From contig NZ_OMPQ01000008.1 of assembly GCF_900313025.1 (NCBI RefSeq), forward strand, positions 124,001 through 188,000: a stretch of DNA of 64,000 bases. The letters are read 5' to 3'. This document shows positions 18,733-26,806 of the stretch, piece after piece (position 1 is the first letter of the stretch; each line of letters starts with the position of its first letter). This DNA is from Pseudophaeobacter sp. EL27 (GTDB lineage: Bacteria > Pseudomonadota > Alphaproteobacteria > Rhodobacterales > Rhodobacteraceae). A program made the translations under genes and the position numbers. The notes under the pieces were generated by a model that had not been told where the DNA came from, ran no database searches, and was given only the letters and a program-made list of their open reading frames with translations.

Positions 18733-19402
18733 AATGCTTCCTTCCAGTCCAAAGAACAGATCGCACCATCAAACCGTGGGATCAAACACCTGGGGGTGAT
18801 CTCCGCTCCAAGCCACAGCAATTTCATCATGGTATCCGCAATAAAGTTTACACTAGTCGTGCTTAGGTTTCATGAAATGCAGGTAATTTGGTGGTGATTT
18901 CTCGTACGATACGTGAAAGATCGATGCTCATGCGGCTGAATTTTTCTGGGCGCGAGTAACCATGGGCGTTGTTTTGATGATCGAAGCTGCAGCGTTTCTG
19001 GGCTGTAGCTAGTTCCAATCTAACACCACAGCATCTGCAAGGCCGAGCACCGAATACCTAGCTCTGCCAGGGTCTTAGGTGCAAATCTGCCTTTGGCCAA
19101 GCACGGTACCCCGATCCCGCTGGAGGCGCAGGATTGTTACCCGATGGTGATCCCGACCGGGGCAGTGAGACGCTCTGTTGATGCGATTGGGCGATGCTGC
19201 CCCCGAGTTTGCGGAGGCGGGCGGGCGCGTGCATCGGTTCCATTGGGCGAGCCAGACCCAGACCAAAGGGCAGGGCTACAGCCGCCAAAGGGGGGGCGAT
19301 TTTCTGCAGATGGCCGATGGGCCGCAGGGTCCGGTCAGTCGCAGCTACAGGCGGAACAGGCGGCTGGAGTGCTGTACCCTTTGGGGCAGGCAATGCCCCT
19401 CC
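18733..19402. other. Unassigned region beside the IS remnant
   Basis: About 670 bp with no gene I can support. Open frames exist on both strands (19058-19393 minus, 19093-19467 plus, 19178-19624 plus), but they overlap, lack ribosome sites, are compositionally odd and resemble no family known to me; the plus frames run into the antisense of the thioesterase gene. The part up to about 19060 is less GC-rich than the surroundings. It may hold decayed coding sequence brought in or broken with the IS. Confidence 0.5.
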
Positions 19403-19810
19403 TTAAGGCGAGACCGGGATCATGGTTCCTTGGAGCACCGCGATCAGCTTTTCCGCGTCCCTGGTGATGGCATGTACCTCGGCGCTGACCACCACAAGGC
19501 GGCGACCAGGTTTGATCACGCGCCCGGTGGCCCGCAGATAATCCCCTGCGCCAGGGGCGAGCAGGTTCACCTTGATCTCTGCCGTCATCACCTCTTGATC
19601 CGCGGCCAACAGGGTGAGCGCTGAATAGCCTGCCGCGCTGTCGCCAATGGCAAAGGTTAGCGCCGCATGGGCAAAGCCCTGCTGTTGGCGGCTGGTTGCC
19701 AGAATGGGCGCGGTGATTATCACCTCTCCGGGCTGGACGCTGCTGATACTGGCACCAAGGGTTTCCATCATGCTTTGCTGGGCAAAGCTATCACGTATGC
19801 GCTGTTCCAA
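19403..19810 (-). CDS. PaaI-family hotdog thioesterase
   Basis: A PaaI/YdiI-type acyl-CoA thioesterase: FAHAALTFAIGDSAAGYSALTLL corresponds to the conserved HGG..ALAD-AAG-A region, with His-Ala-Ala in place of His-Gly-Gly, followed by EIKVNLLAPGAGDYLRATGRVIKPGRRLVVVSAEV. The open frame extends to 20041, but family length (about 135-145 residues) points to a start near the TTG at 19810 or slightly downstream; no strong ribosome site decides it. The substrate is unknown. Confidence 0.78.
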   Translation of the reverse strand: MEQRIRDSFAQQSMMETLGASISSVQPGEVIITAPILATSRQQQGFAHAALTFAIGDSAAGYSALTLLAADQEVMTAEIKVNLLAPGAGDYLRATGRVIKPGRRLVVVSAEVHAITRDAEKLIAVLQGTMIPVSP

Positions 19811-20010
19811 AGGGGCGGATCCTATTCTTCCTGAGTGTTTTGGATGTAACCTAAAGCAGGAAGAGGGGCCTGCGCAGGTGACGCTGCGCCACATCTTGCT
19901 GGTGGCCCTAACAAGCCGTGTTTCAAGAGCCGAAAAACAAAATTCAAGCGACGGAAAACCTGTTCTGCTGCGTTCAGTCATAAAGCAAGGCATATACAGG
20001 AGTTTGGAAA

Positions 20011-20493
20011 ATGTCTGCGTTACGCAATTGGGCCACGCCACTTACCACTGCATCCTTCCTGGTCATGGGAGTGACCGGAATTTTGATGTTTTTTCATCTG
20101 GATAGTGGTTTGAATTCCTTTCTGCATGAATGGGGAGGCTGGCTGATGGTTCTGGGGGTGGTGGCGCATCTGCTGCTGAACTGGCGCCCCTTTACCACCT
20201 ATCTGAAGCGTCCGATGGCGCGTGTTATCATGGGGGGCGGGGTCATTTTGCTGGCGCTGTCCTTCTGGCCGGCCTCGGGTGACGGAGGACACCCGGCGCA
20301 GATGGTGATGCAGGCCATGGCGCGTTCGGATGTTGCCACAGTGATTGCGCTGAGCGGTCATGAGCTGCAGGCGGGACTGGATACCCTGGGGGCCGCCGGG
20401 ATGACAGCGGAAGGCACCACCACCATTGCCGAGTTGACGGGCAGGTCGCGTGACCAGCAAAAGCAGGTGATTGACCTGTTGTTTGCCCCCTAA
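20011..20493 (+). CDS. DUF4405 domain membrane protein
   Basis: A 160-residue membrane protein. Residues 1-85 contain a DUF4405-type unit: helices WATPLTTASFLVMGVTGILMFFH, WGGWLMVLGVVAHLLLNW and ARVIMGGGVILLALSFW, with His residues at helix ends (FFH, LHEW, AHLLLNW) as in cytochrome b561-like haem-binding proteins. The C-terminal 60 residues form a soluble helical tail. It is transcribed away from the thioesterase gene and meets the AAA ATPase gene at a shared terminator. Function is unknown. Confidence 0.7.
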   Translation: MSALRNWATPLTTASFLVMGVTGILMFFHLDSGLNSFLHEWGGWLMVLGVVAHLLLNWRPFTTYLKRPMARVIMGGGVILLALSFWPASGDGGHPAQMVMQAMARSDVATVIALSGHELQAGLDTLGAAGMTAEGTTTIAELTGRSRDQQKQVIDLLFAP

Positions 20494-20512
20494 ACGGCTG
20501 GTGCAATGACAA

Positions 20513-20544
20513 AAGGGAGCCATGATGCATGTCATGGCTCCTTT
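20513..20544. terminator. Bidirectional terminator
   Basis: GGAGCCATGA (20516-20525) and TCATGGCTCC (20532-20541) form a perfect 10-bp stem. It is flanked by an A-run on the left and a T-run on the right, so it can end both the DUF4405 gene (plus) and the AAA ATPase gene (minus). Confidence 0.8.
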
Positions 20545-20583
20545 CGTTGGTTCTGCTGGACGTCTCAGGCGAACAGAGCTTGG

Positions 20584-21891
20584 CTATTTGACGATCTGCT
20601 CGTCTTTCACAAACATATTGGCCCAGGCGCGGTCGATCAGATCCGGGCTCATCTGATAGGGGATGCCCTCGAACTCACAGATCGCAATCATCTGGTCAAT
20701 CAGGAAGATTGGTTGATAATTGGCATAGGTATTATCGATGGTCGGGTATTTCACCTTGAGCAGATGCACCAGAGCGGTCTCGTCCAGTGGCATGCCGCGT
20801 TTGCGCGCCACCATGGCAAAGATCTTGAGGAAGTTTTCCTGGTTTGGCCCATCAATCTTGATCTTGAAAAAGATCCGCCGCAGCGCCGCCTGATCAAAGA
20901 TCTCGTTGGGGTGGAAGTTGGTGGAAAAGATCACCAGCGTGTCAAAGGGTACCTCGAACTTCTCACCCGATTGCAGGGCAAGGATATCCTTGTTTTCTTC
21001 CAGTGGTACAATCCAGCGGTTGACCAGAGTCTGCGGCGGCTCCGCCTGACGGCCAAGGTCATCGACGATAAAGATGCCACCAGCCGATTTCAGCTGCAAT
21101 GGCGCCTGATAGGTGCGGGCGGTGGGGTTATAGACCAAATCCAGCATATCCAGCGTCAGCTCACCACCGGTGATCACCGTGGGGCGTTCACATTTCACGT
21201 AGCGGCTGTCAAACCGCTTGGGGCGGCGAATGGCGTTTGGATCCTCTGGTGCCTCGTCAATCAAGGTATGAACGATGGGGTCATAGACGGTAATCACCTG
21301 GCCGGCATATTCAATGGCACGCGGCACATAGACGTGATCGCCGAGGGCGTCACGAATACCGTTGGAGATCGAGGATTTACCATTGCCGGGTGGGCCATAC
21401 ATCAGGATCGAACGGCCAGCACTGACCGCAGGCCCCAGATGATCCAGTAGACTGTTGGGCAGCACCAAATGCCCCATGGCGCTGACCAATTGGTCGCGCG
21501 TCACCAAGATATTGCGGATCGACTGGCGCTTGATCTGTTCGCGGTAGACATCCAGCGGCACCGGCATGGCGCCAAAATATTCCGATTGGCTCAGCGCGTC
21601 TTGTGCTCGCGCCTTGCCCGCATCTGTCAGCTGATAACCCATCTCATTGCCGCTATTGGCGTTGAGCGTGCCAGTGGCTTCCAGCAGCTTCTGCTCGCGG
21701 GCCATGTCGATCAGCTCTTGCGTTACCGAGACCGGCAGGCAGATTGCTTCGGCCACCTCGCTGACAATATCGACGTTTTTGCGAAAGATCGTCTTGAGCA
21801 GGATATCCCGCATCATCACGATCGGAAGCTGCATCTGCTCCAATCCCTTGGGGGTGGGCGGGGCAGTGACGGGGCTGTTTTGCATGTTCAT
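20584..21891 (-). CDS. MoxR-like AAA ATPase with N-terminal helical domain
   Basis: A 435-residue ATPase. Residues about 25-100 form a winged-helix-like domain; the AAA core has Walker A GPPGNGKS (166-173), Walker B FIVDD (274-278), sensor 1 STNF (323-326) and an Arg pair (338-339). A conserved C-terminal helical segment (about 375-425) follows. As I recall, relatives in Roseobacters and other Flp-piliated bacteria have been annotated as chaperone-type ATPases associated with Flp pilus assembly. Here a complete tad operon lies 4 kb away and a PilZ gene immediately upstream, which fits but does not prove such a role. Confidence 0.8.
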   Translation of the reverse strand: MNMQNSPVTAPPTPKGLEQMQLPIVMMRDILLKTIFRKNVDIVSEVAEAICLPVSVTQELIDMAREQKLLEATGTLNANSGNEMGYQLTDAGKARAQDALSQSEYFGAMPVPLDVYREQIKRQSIRNILVTRDQLVSAMGHLVLPNSLLDHLGPAVSAGRSILMYGPPGNGKSSISNGIRDALGDHVYVPRAIEYAGQVITVYDPIVHTLIDEAPEDPNAIRRPKRFDSRYVKCERPTVITGGELTLDMLDLVYNPTARTYQAPLQLKSAGGIFIVDDLGRQAEPPQTLVNRWIVPLEENKDILALQSGEKFEVPFDTLVIFSTNFHPNEIFDQAALRRIFFKIKIDGPNQENFLKIFAMVARKRGMPLDETALVHLLKVKYPTIDNTYANYQPIFLIDQMIAICEFEGIPYQMSPDLIDRAWANMFVKDEQIVK

Positions 21892-22036
21892 CTGGTGGCC
21901 TGCTCATGGGATCGCAAAGATGTTGTACCTGCCCAGCGGGCAGGGGGCTTTGGACAACAGTCTATTCACCACTGCGGCAAGACTGAGGCAAAGCCGTAGC
22001 AATTTGGCGGTCGCTTTGAGCGGATTTTAATGGATC

Positions 22037-22059
22037 CAGCTGCGGAGCAATCGCAGCTG
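22037..22059 (-). terminator. Hairpin downstream of the PilZ gene
   Basis: CAGCTGCG (22037-22044) and CGCAGCTG (22052-22059) form a perfect 8-bp stem with a 7-nt loop, 24 bp after the PilZ stop on the minus strand. There is no good T-run, so termination would be weak or rho-assisted. Confidence 0.45.
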
Positions 22060-22082
22060 AATTGTTCGACAGGGCTCCGCTG

Positions 22083-22415
22083 TCAGAGCGGGTAGGTGCC
22101 AGTCATTTTAAAGTAGGCATCGAGCACCGGGCGGGCGCTACGTTTGGCGGAAAAGGCGCAGCCTATGCGCTGCCCGCGTCGCCAACGCACATAGACATCG
22201 AAGGTGCCGATATCGGGAATGGTAATTGTGTCCGGGAGGTAGCTTTCCTCTTCACTGGCGCCCGCGGGTAATTCGACGCCAATGCCGCTATAGCTGATGT
22301 TGAAGGTAAAGACCTCAAAGGCCTGGTCCGGACAGTGGATCGTGCAGGGCAGGCGCAATTGCAATCGGGACTCTGTATCAACGGGATCTCGAAGAAAGGT
22401 GTGGTTCTGCTTCAT
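22083..22415 (-). CDS. PilZ domain protein (predicted c-di-GMP receptor)
   Basis: A 110-residue single-domain PilZ protein. Both c-di-GMP binding motifs are intact: RxxxR at R17-LQL-R21 and NxSxxG at 39-44 (NISYSG), followed by GVELP and VRWRRGQRIGCAF strands. PilZ proteins couple c-di-GMP to motility, pili or exopolysaccharide. The ATG at 22415 gives a normal PilZ N-terminus; a longer frame to 22583 adds a Cys-rich stretch that looks non-coding. The AAA ATPase gene lies 190 bp downstream on the same strand. Confidence 0.85.
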   Translation of the reverse strand: MKQNHTFLRDPVDTESRLQLRLPCTIHCPDQAFEVFTFNISYSGIGVELPAGASEEESYLPDTITIPDIGTFDVYVRWRRGQRIGCAFSAKRSARPVLDAYFKMTGTYPL

Positions 22416-22779
22416 CGGGGGGCTCTCAATGTCTCTCGTTACTAAACATGTGCAGTATAGACACGAGAGGTTAAGCGAGTGTCGCCGACCCAAAGACAGG
22501 TTGTCGCAGGTTGCGCAATGGCACGAGATTTGCACAAGGGCGCCGGGAGTGGGGCATTCCTTTTGATGTGGGCAGCTGTACAAGCCCAGTTTGCAGGGCG
22601 GCGCTTCAGGTCTGAAATTGCCACTCTGCCTGTCAAGGTTTGCCCCAACAGATTGAGGGGCTTTGGGTGTTTCACTGGCTCGCCAATAAACGTTAAGCGA
22701 ACTTTGCTGACCACCGCTACAGTTGCGTCAATGTCCGCTTAACAAGAAGTAAGTCGTTCATATTGATAGGCCTTTGGCC
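22416..22779. other. Intergenic region upstream of the PilZ gene
   Basis: 364 bp without a supported gene. It holds an inverted repeat CTCTCGT (22433-22439) / ACGAGAG (22463-22469) about 20-50 bp before the PilZ start, and a short AGGCCaaaGGCCT-type hairpin just after the end of the membrane protein gene. A 90-codon minus frame (22442-22714) has no family resemblance and was not accepted. Confidence 0.5.
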
Positions 22780-23463
22780 TTAATGATGGCCCGCTAGGGC
22801 GGAAAAAATCCCGAATGCCCCGACGAGGATCAGGCTCAACGCCCATACCAGATCGAGGTTGAACCAACTCTTCGAGATGAATTTCAGACCAAACCACGCA
22901 TAGACAAACACAGCGATTACGGCGCCAGCGAAGGTCATTGCGAAGGTGTGGGTGGCCGCGACCAGAAAAGCGGTCATGACATTGTTTGTCATCAATTCTT
23001 GTGCAGCGGCCTGGCCGGTGCCCAACACGCTTTCGCCGGGACGCAAAAGCCCGCAAATACCAAGGTAGATCGGGACCAACATCAGACCCGCACCATGTGC
23101 CGTCGCCGCCAGAAACGACCATAATCCCAGCTTGGCAGGATGCACGCGCGCCAGTATTTTTGGGTGCCGGCGGTTGATCAGCAGATAGAGCCCCATCGCA
23201 ATCACCAACACGCCGGCACAGATGCGGATTTCGCGTTCGTTGTCGATCAGGAAAACCATCATCGAGAACGGCAGCAGGATCACGATCATCGCCAAAAAAT
23301 GGCCTGTCGCCAACATCGCAAGCGCTTTGATCATCGCGCTTTTCTTGCGCTCAAACAGCGCGGCGGACACCGCCAGCGGCCAGCCCATACCGGGATTTAC
23401 ACCGTGGTAAACACCGGACAAAACGACGGCCCACCAAAGGGCCGTCAAAGTCATATCCTCCAT
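22780..23463 (-). CDS. Polytopic membrane protein of the methanethiol-oxidase-like cluster
   Basis: A 227-residue inner-membrane protein with about six transmembrane segments. Helix 1 contains SGVYHGVNPGMGW, and later helices contain TGH, TAHGAG and TH, giving a set of conserved-looking membrane histidines. The pattern recalls NicO/HupE-type metal permeases, but I cannot place it in a named family. The gene starts 3 bp after the SBP56 stop. ATG 23463 or ATG 23454 (with GGAGG directly upstream) could be the start. Metal supply to the partner enzyme is a guess. Confidence 0.6.
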   Translation of the reverse strand: MEDMTLTALWWAVVLSGVYHGVNPGMGWPLAVSAALFERKKSAMIKALAMLATGHFLAMIVILLPFSMMVFLIDNEREIRICAGVLVIAMGLYLLINRRHPKILARVHPAKLGLWSFLAATAHGAGLMLVPIYLGICGLLRPGESVLGTGQAAAQELMTNNVMTAFLVAATHTFAMTFAGAVIAVFVYAWFGLKFISKSWFNLDLVWALSLILVGAFGIFSALAGHH

Positions 23464-23466
23464 CTA

Positions 23467-24873
23467 CTAGACCGAAGGGTAGCAGAAGCTGTCGGTTGAG
23501 CAATCGCCCCCCTCCAGACGGATCTGGTGCGCGCGGGTGTTTTCGGGGAAGTCGATGTAGAAGTCAGGATCAAGGGCAAAACTGCCATCATCAGCGACAT
23601 TTGCCATCACCATCTGCCCGCCTTCTTGATGCGGGTAGAACTGGTTGTCCCATGTGGAATACAGCGAGTTCGTCCAGTAAACGCGCTTTCCGTCACGGCT
23701 GATCTCGACCATTTGAGGGCCATAGATGAAATCTTTGCCGTTGGGGTGCTTGTGCTCAGTGGCGATGCCGCCCAGTTCCACTTTGCCGTTCAGCACAGGA
23801 TTCATTGGATCAGAAACATCGTATTGATGCATTTCGCCCAAACCCCAGCACGCCACATAGAGGTATTTGTCATCAAGGCTCAGATCGATGTCAGTCACCA
23901 ACGGCGGCACCGCACCAAAGCCCTTCAGCAAGTCTGGCAGATTATCGGGATCTTCGGGGCGTGGATCAATGGTGATGGTTTTCTTGGACTGCCAGACCCC
24001 GTCATCATCACGCCACCAGGTAAAGATCGCACCTTGCAGATTGGTCGTATCCACAACAACACCACAGAAGCCATAGGACTTGGTGGGATCATGGGCAGGG
24101 CGAATTTCCAGTGCCATCTGATAGTTTTCACCAAAATCCATGGTCTGGATGTTCTTGCGTGCGCGCAGGTCCCAGAAATGGATGGAGTGACCATATTTAT
24201 TTGACAATAAATCCTCAGCCACGACGCCGTTTTCATACTGTGGCGGCAGCCCCCATTCAGAGCTGACCATGTAGTCTTGAGGCAGGTTCCACCAGAAATC
24301 ATAGTGCTTGTCCTGGGCGCCGCGATCCATCTCATACTGGCCGATGATTTCGAAGGTTTCGCAATCCATGATGAAGATGCCCGGAGGACCGTCGGTGCCC
24401 TCGGGGCCACCCCCGCCAAGGGTCGAGACATAGATACCTTCGGGTCCGCAGTGAATCGTATGGGGGCGTGAATAACCCGTTTTTTCAAACAGTTCTTCGG
24501 GTTCAATGATCTTGTGAATATGTGCCTTCAGTGGATCTTTGACGTCAAAGATAAAGATCCGCGAAGACCGGATGCCGGGCACGATCAGATAGCGACGTTC
24601 CAGGAAGGCGTGGCCCGATAAGGGCGACAGCGAAGATGAGCAAGCATTCCAGCCAAAGTGGTGGAATTCGTCACCCGTGGTTTCGGTCATCACGGTATGC
24701 ACAATCTCGCCGTAGGTGTCTGAACCGGCGCGCAGGTCAATCACCGCGATCCCGTCATGTTGATCCTGGTCCTTGCCCAGCATCACCGTAAAGGCGAAAT
24801 TTTCTGGTGGAGCCTCCATCGCCAGTTTCGCAGAAGCATGAAACGTTGGATCCGGCTTCATCGGTTTATTCAT
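23467..24873 (-). CDS. mtoX: SBP56-family protein, probable methanethiol oxidase
   Basis: A 468-residue member of the selenium-binding protein (SBP56/SELENBP1/MtoX) family, whose characterised members oxidise methanethiol to formaldehyde, H2S and H2O2. Full-length similarity is visible: HHFGWNACSSS (Cys78, equivalent to Cys57 of human SELENBP1), RPHTIHCGPEG, YDFWWNLPQDYMVSSEWG, GPQMVEISRDGKRVYWTNSLY, WDNQFYPH and C-terminal GGDCSTD. Human CSSC is CSSS here. There is no signal peptide, unlike periplasmic Hyphomicrobium MtoX, and no SCO1 or MauG gene adjoins. A good ribosome site (AGGGAGGAAG) precedes the ATG. The enzymatic assignment is by family. Confidence 0.85.
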   Translation of the reverse strand: MNKPMKPDPTFHASAKLAMEAPPENFAFTVMLGKDQDQHDGIAVIDLRAGSDTYGEIVHTVMTETTGDEFHHFGWNACSSSLSPLSGHAFLERRYLIVPGIRSSRIFIFDVKDPLKAHIHKIIEPEELFEKTGYSRPHTIHCGPEGIYVSTLGGGGPEGTDGPPGIFIMDCETFEIIGQYEMDRGAQDKHYDFWWNLPQDYMVSSEWGLPPQYENGVVAEDLLSNKYGHSIHFWDLRARKNIQTMDFGENYQMALEIRPAHDPTKSYGFCGVVVDTTNLQGAIFTWWRDDDGVWQSKKTITIDPRPEDPDNLPDLLKGFGAVPPLVTDIDLSLDDKYLYVACWGLGEMHQYDVSDPMNPVLNGKVELGGIATEHKHPNGKDFIYGPQMVEISRDGKRVYWTNSLYSTWDNQFYPHQEGGQMVMANVADDGSFALDPDFYIDFPENTRAHQIRLEGGDCSTDSFCYPSV

Positions 24874-24939
24874 CGTTCTTCCTCCCTAAAGTTATCCCCA
24901 CCTCCATGGGGGTCGAAACAGCGTGGCTCCGGTCTCTCC

Positions 24940-25698
24940 TCAGACCTCGGCCACGTTGCATAGCTGAATGGCTCCGCTGATCTTTGTGGCAAGTTCGGGC
25001 AGTTGGCGCCCAATGTTATGTCTGTACTGCGTTCCAAACCGGCGCACGGGGCCCACGGCGCCGACGCTAAAGGTGGCCCCGATATTCCCAATGGTGACAG
25101 GCGCCGCGACGCTTGAAATACCGATGTCGATCTCCTGGTCGCAATCGGCAAAACCCTGGCGTCGGATCACATCGAATTCTGCAAGCAGGTCTTGTCGGGT
25201 GGTCTTTGTGTGGTCGGTATAGGCCTGAAGGCTGCCTTGCATAATTGTGTCCTGGAAGGTTTCTTCCGCAAAGGCGGCGATGGCCTTGGAACAGGAGCAG
25301 GCATGCATCGGGCGCTCCCCGATACCGGGGTGGATGAAGGCGCGCGCTGGGTCTTCAGGTGTTTCCACATGGATGATTTCGACTTTGCTGTCTCGAAAAC
25401 GCGCTAGAAATACTGTTTCATTAAACGCCGCCGCCGCACCTTTGAGCAATGGGGCAGCAACGCGACGCACATCCACGTCCGACTTTCCCAATAGGGCGAT
25501 GCGGATCAAGCGCTCTCCGATCACGTAGCGACCGTCATCGCCTGGGTCATCGATCAACCCCTGTTCCTGTAAGGTTTGTACCAGACGATAACAGGTGGGC
25601 TTTGGCAGCCCGCTGGCGACCTGTACTTCAGTCGCACTGACGGGACGGCCAACCACCGCAATGATTTCGAGTAGATTGATGAGGCGTTCGAGATGCAT
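24940..25698 (-). CDS. IclR family transcriptional regulator
   Basis: A 252-residue regulator with an N-terminal winged helix (about 1-65; SATEVQVASGLPKPTCYRLVQTL) and a C-terminal IclR effector domain (about 85-245) containing ERPMHACSCSKAIAAF and the SSVAAPV signature. It lies 66 bp upstream of the mtoX-like gene on the same strand and probably controls it, itself, or the broken divergent gene. No ribosome site is evident before the ATG. Confidence 0.92.
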   Translation of the reverse strand: MHLERLINLLEIIAVVGRPVSATEVQVASGLPKPTCYRLVQTLQEQGLIDDPGDDGRYVIGERLIRIALLGKSDVDVRRVAAPLLKGAAAAFNETVFLARFRDSKVEIIHVETPEDPARAFIHPGIGERPMHACSCSKAIAAFAEETFQDTIMQGSLQAYTDHTKTTRQDLLAEFDVIRRQGFADCDQEIDIGISSVAAPVTIGNIGATFSVGAVGPVRRFGTQYRHNIGRQLPELATKISGAIQLCNVAEV

Positions 25699-25719
25699 TT
25701 GGAATGTTTGCTATTATTT

Positions 25720-25738
25720 TGTGAGATATGTTCTTACA
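25720..25738. promoter_or_regulatory. Candidate IclR operator
   Basis: TGTGAGA (25720-25726) and TCTTACA (25732-25738) form an inverted repeat with one mismatch and a 5-bp centre, about 20-40 bp upstream of the IclR start in AT-rich sequence. Position and symmetry suit an autoregulatory or divergent operator. Confidence 0.35.
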
Positions 25739-25859
25739 GAGTGAGAGAGAATCCGCGTAAAGATCAAGCAATTTCTCGGCGCACAAGATGTGAACAGGTG
25801 TCACCTCAACTTTAAAGGCAGAAAATCCGCTGAGGAATATGGATGTAACTGGACGGTTC

Positions 25860-26225
25860 TCGCGCCGGAAAGGCGCTGGAAGAGATCAAGGCCACTGGTG
25901 ATTGCCAGATGGATGAATTGACCCGTTCAGATGATGATCCCGGAGATCTCTTTGCGGCGATCCTTGGCCAGGAAGGAACAGGCACCGAGCTCGAGATGGA
26001 CGGCAGTCAATTCGACCGAGTGTTCGCAGACGGGGATGTCTTTGCCTTCGGCGATCTGGATGTTGCCGTGATGCCCCTGGACAAACGCGCCCCTGCGCGA
26101 CCTATGTGACTGGCGATGCGGCGTTTATTGGTGACACGTTGCTTATGCCCGCGTCAGATACCGGCGGACATGCGCTGCGAGACAGGAAATCAGTAAATCG
26201 GGCTCTAAGCAGTGGTTGGCTTTGA
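25860..26225 (+). pseudogene. Decayed metallo-beta-lactamase-fold hydrolase (persulfide dioxygenase-like)
   Basis: Two plus-strand frames together give parts of an MBL-fold protein of the Blh/ETHE1-like group: DGSQFDRVFADGDVFAFGDLDVAVM (up to about 26075), then after a frame change PGQTRPCATYVTGDAAFIGDTLLMPASDTGG (about 26075-26160). The second matches the HTPGHTPAC-YV-GDAAFVGDTLFMPD-GTAR region, with the HTPGH histidines lost. The N-terminal HxHxDH region and the C-terminus are absent. The gene is non-functional. Its divergent position next to the IclR/mtoX-like cluster suggests it once belonged to that module. Confidence 0.65.
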
Positions 26226-26297
26226 TACCCATCCGGCAGAAGTAAATAGCGCAGACGTCACGGGTTCTGGGCGACAGGGCAGTCTGGTCCTGCGAAG

Positions 26298-26804
26298 CTA
26301 CTGGCCGAAACAGGCTACCAGAATTAAATAGATCGCCAGGGTACCGCCAAGGCTAAAGCCCATGGGAAACTTCTTTCCCACATTCCAGCTTTGCCATCCC
26401 GGCGCCAGACGGCTGAGCGGGGTGAATTTGGCCAGTCTATGGGTGGCAAAGGCGGCCAGCAGGTTGGCGCTATAGATCATGATCAGCGCAGGCAGATCAG
26501 CCAGCATCACCAAGGGCGCGGCGGCACCGATGAATTTGGCATCGCCCGCGCCCATGACACCTGCGGAATAGAATAAAAACCCGATGGCGATTCCAATGGG
26601 CAGATGCAGCAATTGCCAGCCGTAGTCAGCCCAGGTTGGCATGATGAACAGCCCCAGGATCACATAGACCGCGCCGAGGCAGTCATTGATCCAATTGGGA
26701 ATGCGCATGGTGGACAGGTCGGTATAGGCGGCCGCAAAGCACAGCGGCAGCACAAAGGGTAAAAACCAGCGGGCAATCTCGGCCGAGCCGGCAAGCATCG
26801 CCAT
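26298..26804 (-). CDS. tadV: Prepilin peptidase TadV/CpaA (A24 family)
   Basis: Aspartic membrane peptidase that cleaves the Flp prepilin leader. The 168-residue, multi-helix protein has the two catalytic Asp sites: D29 in AAYTDLSTMRIPN and D88 in the GAGDAKF motif. It lacks the N-methyltransferase domain of PilD, as is usual for the tad type. It is the last gene of the tad operon, 2 bp after the second tadD gene. Confidence 0.93.
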   Translation of the reverse strand: MAMLAGSAEIARWFLPFVLPLCFAAAYTDLSTMRIPNWINDCLGAVYVILGLFIMPTWADYGWQLLHLPIGIAIGFLFYSAGVMGAGDAKFIGAAAPLVMLADLPALIMIYSANLLAAFATHRLAKFTPLSRLAPGWQSWNVGKKFPMGFSLGGTLAIYLILVACFGQ

Positions 26805-26806
26805 GG

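Noticed and set aside
19058-19393. 111-codon minus-strand open frame in the unassigned region
   Set aside because: Pro/Ala-rich with no ribosome site, no known family and overlapping plus-strand frames of equal quality.
20506-21450. 314-codon plus-strand open frame opposite the AAA ATPase
   Set aside because: It starts inside a terminator hairpin and is antisense to an ATPase with intact Walker motifs.
22442-22714. 90-codon minus-strand frame between the PilZ and membrane protein genes
   Set aside because: No ribosome site, no family resemblance, and it covers the probable PilZ promoter and inverted repeat.
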